From positions 116,641-180,640 of the forward strand of contig JBIINK010000001.1 in the NCBI GenBank assembly GCA_044337515.1: a stretch of 64,000 bases of DNA, in the 5' to 3' direction. The translations under genes were made by a program, and so were the position numbers. Numbering within the stretch: position 1 is the stretch's first letter; each line of letters opens with the position of its first letter. The DNA is from CAJBVG01 sp044337515 (lineage in GTDB: Bacteria; Bacteroidota; Bacteroidia; Sphingobacteriales; Sphingobacteriaceae). This document shows, in pieces, positions 63,397 through 64,000 of this stretch. Below the pieces are notes generated by a model, which was not told the DNA's origin, did no database searches, and saw only the letters and a list, made by a program, of their open reading frames with translations.

Positions 63397-64000
63397 ATGA
63401 CAACATCAAACAAGGTAATCATTAGTGGTATTCAACAAGTAGGTGTTGGAGTAAGCAATGCAGAAGAAGCTTGGGTATGGTACAGAAAACATTTTAGTAT
63501 GGATGTTCCTGTATTTAAAGATGCAGCTACTGCTGCGTTAATGCAACGTTATACAGGCGGGCAACCTCAAGAGCGCTATGCTATACTTGCAATTAATATG
63601 GCTGGTGGTGGAGGTTTTGAAATTTGGCAATACACTCAACGCACTCCTGTGCCTCCTGCATTTACAGTACACTTAGGTGATCTTGGTATTTTTGCTGCAA
63701 AAATTAAATGTAGAGATGTTGCCGAAATGTTTGCTTATTCGAAAAAAAATAATCTATCACTTTTAACAGAATTAGCTGTTTCTCCAAACGGTGAACAGCA
63801 CTTTTTTGTAAGTGATCCTTATGGTAATGTTTTCGAAATTGTAGAAGAAAAAACTTGGTATAAAAACAGAACCGATTTAACCGGTGGGATAGGTGGATGT
63901 GTGATTGGTGTAACCGATATTGATCGTTCAATTAAATTCTATAAAAATGTTTTAGGGTATGATCAAATTGTTTTTGATGAAACTGGAGAATTTAATGATT
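63397..64000 (+). CDS. VOC-family (glyoxalase/dioxygenase-like) protein, 5' part
   Basis: 201 codons are visible; the gene runs off the right edge. The first VOC half has the SGIQQVGVGVSNAEEAWVWYRKHF opening and ends in FVSDPYGNVFEIVE. A second half begins with GGIGGCVIGVTDIDRSIKFYKNVLGYDQIV, so the complete protein has two or more beta-alpha-beta-beta-beta modules, as in glyoxalases and ring-cleaving dioxygenases. Metal ligands appear in part (H or Q at strand 1, E in FEIVE). The substrate cannot be assigned. Confidence 0.88.
   Translation, partial: MTTSNKVIISGIQQVGVGVSNAEEAWVWYRKHFSMDVPVFKDAATAALMQRYTGGQPQERYAILAINMAGGGGFEIWQYTQRTPVPPAFTVHLGDLGIFAAKIKCRDVAEMFAYSKKNNLSLLTELAVSPNGEQHFFVSDPYGNVFEIVEEKTWYKNRTDLTGGIGGCVIGVTDIDRSIKFYKNVLGYDQIVFDETGEFND

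Overview
This 64 kb window comes from a low-GC member of the Bacteroidota. The evidence is three giant surface proteins and one peptidase with type IX secretion (T9SS) C-terminal sorting domains, HTCN-like TPR histidine kinases, DUF5777 and pRiA4b-type proteins, an almost complete lack of Shine-Dalgarno sequences, and promoters matching the Bacteroidota consensus TTTG-N19-TAnnTTTG (a perfect copy precedes the tRNA-Glu gene). A finer placement is not possible from the sequence alone.

Layout. 1-10.4 kb: the N-terminal part of a CzcA/CusA-type metal RND pump, then housekeeping genes (cca, miaA, dapD, an S4 RNA-binding protein) with an MFS transporter, a glycosyltransferase and a divergent Sua5-like protein. 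9.8-12.2 kb: a NarL-type response regulator, two small unknown genes and a HisKA_3 kinase. 12.4-17.4 kb: a tightly coupled five-gene operon encoding a natural FliF-FliG-like fusion, an outer-membrane protein, a TPR lipoprotein, MotA and MotB. This is a rotor/stator set of the flagellar type with no export apparatus, hook or filament genes beside it, and it is the strongest candidate here for an undescribed machine. 17.5-24.2 kb: pgk and gapA (convergent), tRNA-Glu, a repeat-rich gap, a beta-barrel protein, a PAS protein, a TPR kinase and a cold-shock protein.

24.4-35.4 kb: a respiratory/redox island. A YceI lipoprotein and a small carrier-like lipoprotein lead into two copies of a three-gene module (ethylbenzene-dehydrogenase-like heme lipoprotein, small CX4CH cytochrome lipoprotein, DUF5777 beta-barrel). 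A Tat-dependent four-cluster ferredoxin protein, an NrfD-type membrane quinol protein, an unknown anchored protein and a cytochrome c follow. The three leading promoters share one architecture: two CRP/FNR-like dyads (ATGA-N6-TCAT type) exactly 22 bp apart, with a TAnnTTTG box starting exactly 23 bp after the end of the second dyad and no -33 TTTG. The island therefore looks like one regulon under a CRP/FNR-family activator, probably class II.

35.4-41.6 kb: an AraC regulator/DUF779/aldehyde dehydrogenase group, a 35-residue lysine-rich ORF, and an ECF sigma factor operon with a small membrane protein, a Spy/CnrX-like periplasmic protein and an MbnP/MbnH-like metallo-mystery pair. 41.6-60.8 kb: three paralogous T9SS surface proteins interleaved with two TPR histidine kinases, arranged as a repeated divergent surface-protein/kinase module, then a secreted M1 peptidase. 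60.8-64 kb: DUF2147, purT, an SDR and the start of a VOC-family gene.

Many intergenic gaps carry locus-specific 7-8 bp tandem repeats, often as inverted pairs. At several loci the repeats run into the 3' ends of genes and supply the last codons and the stop.
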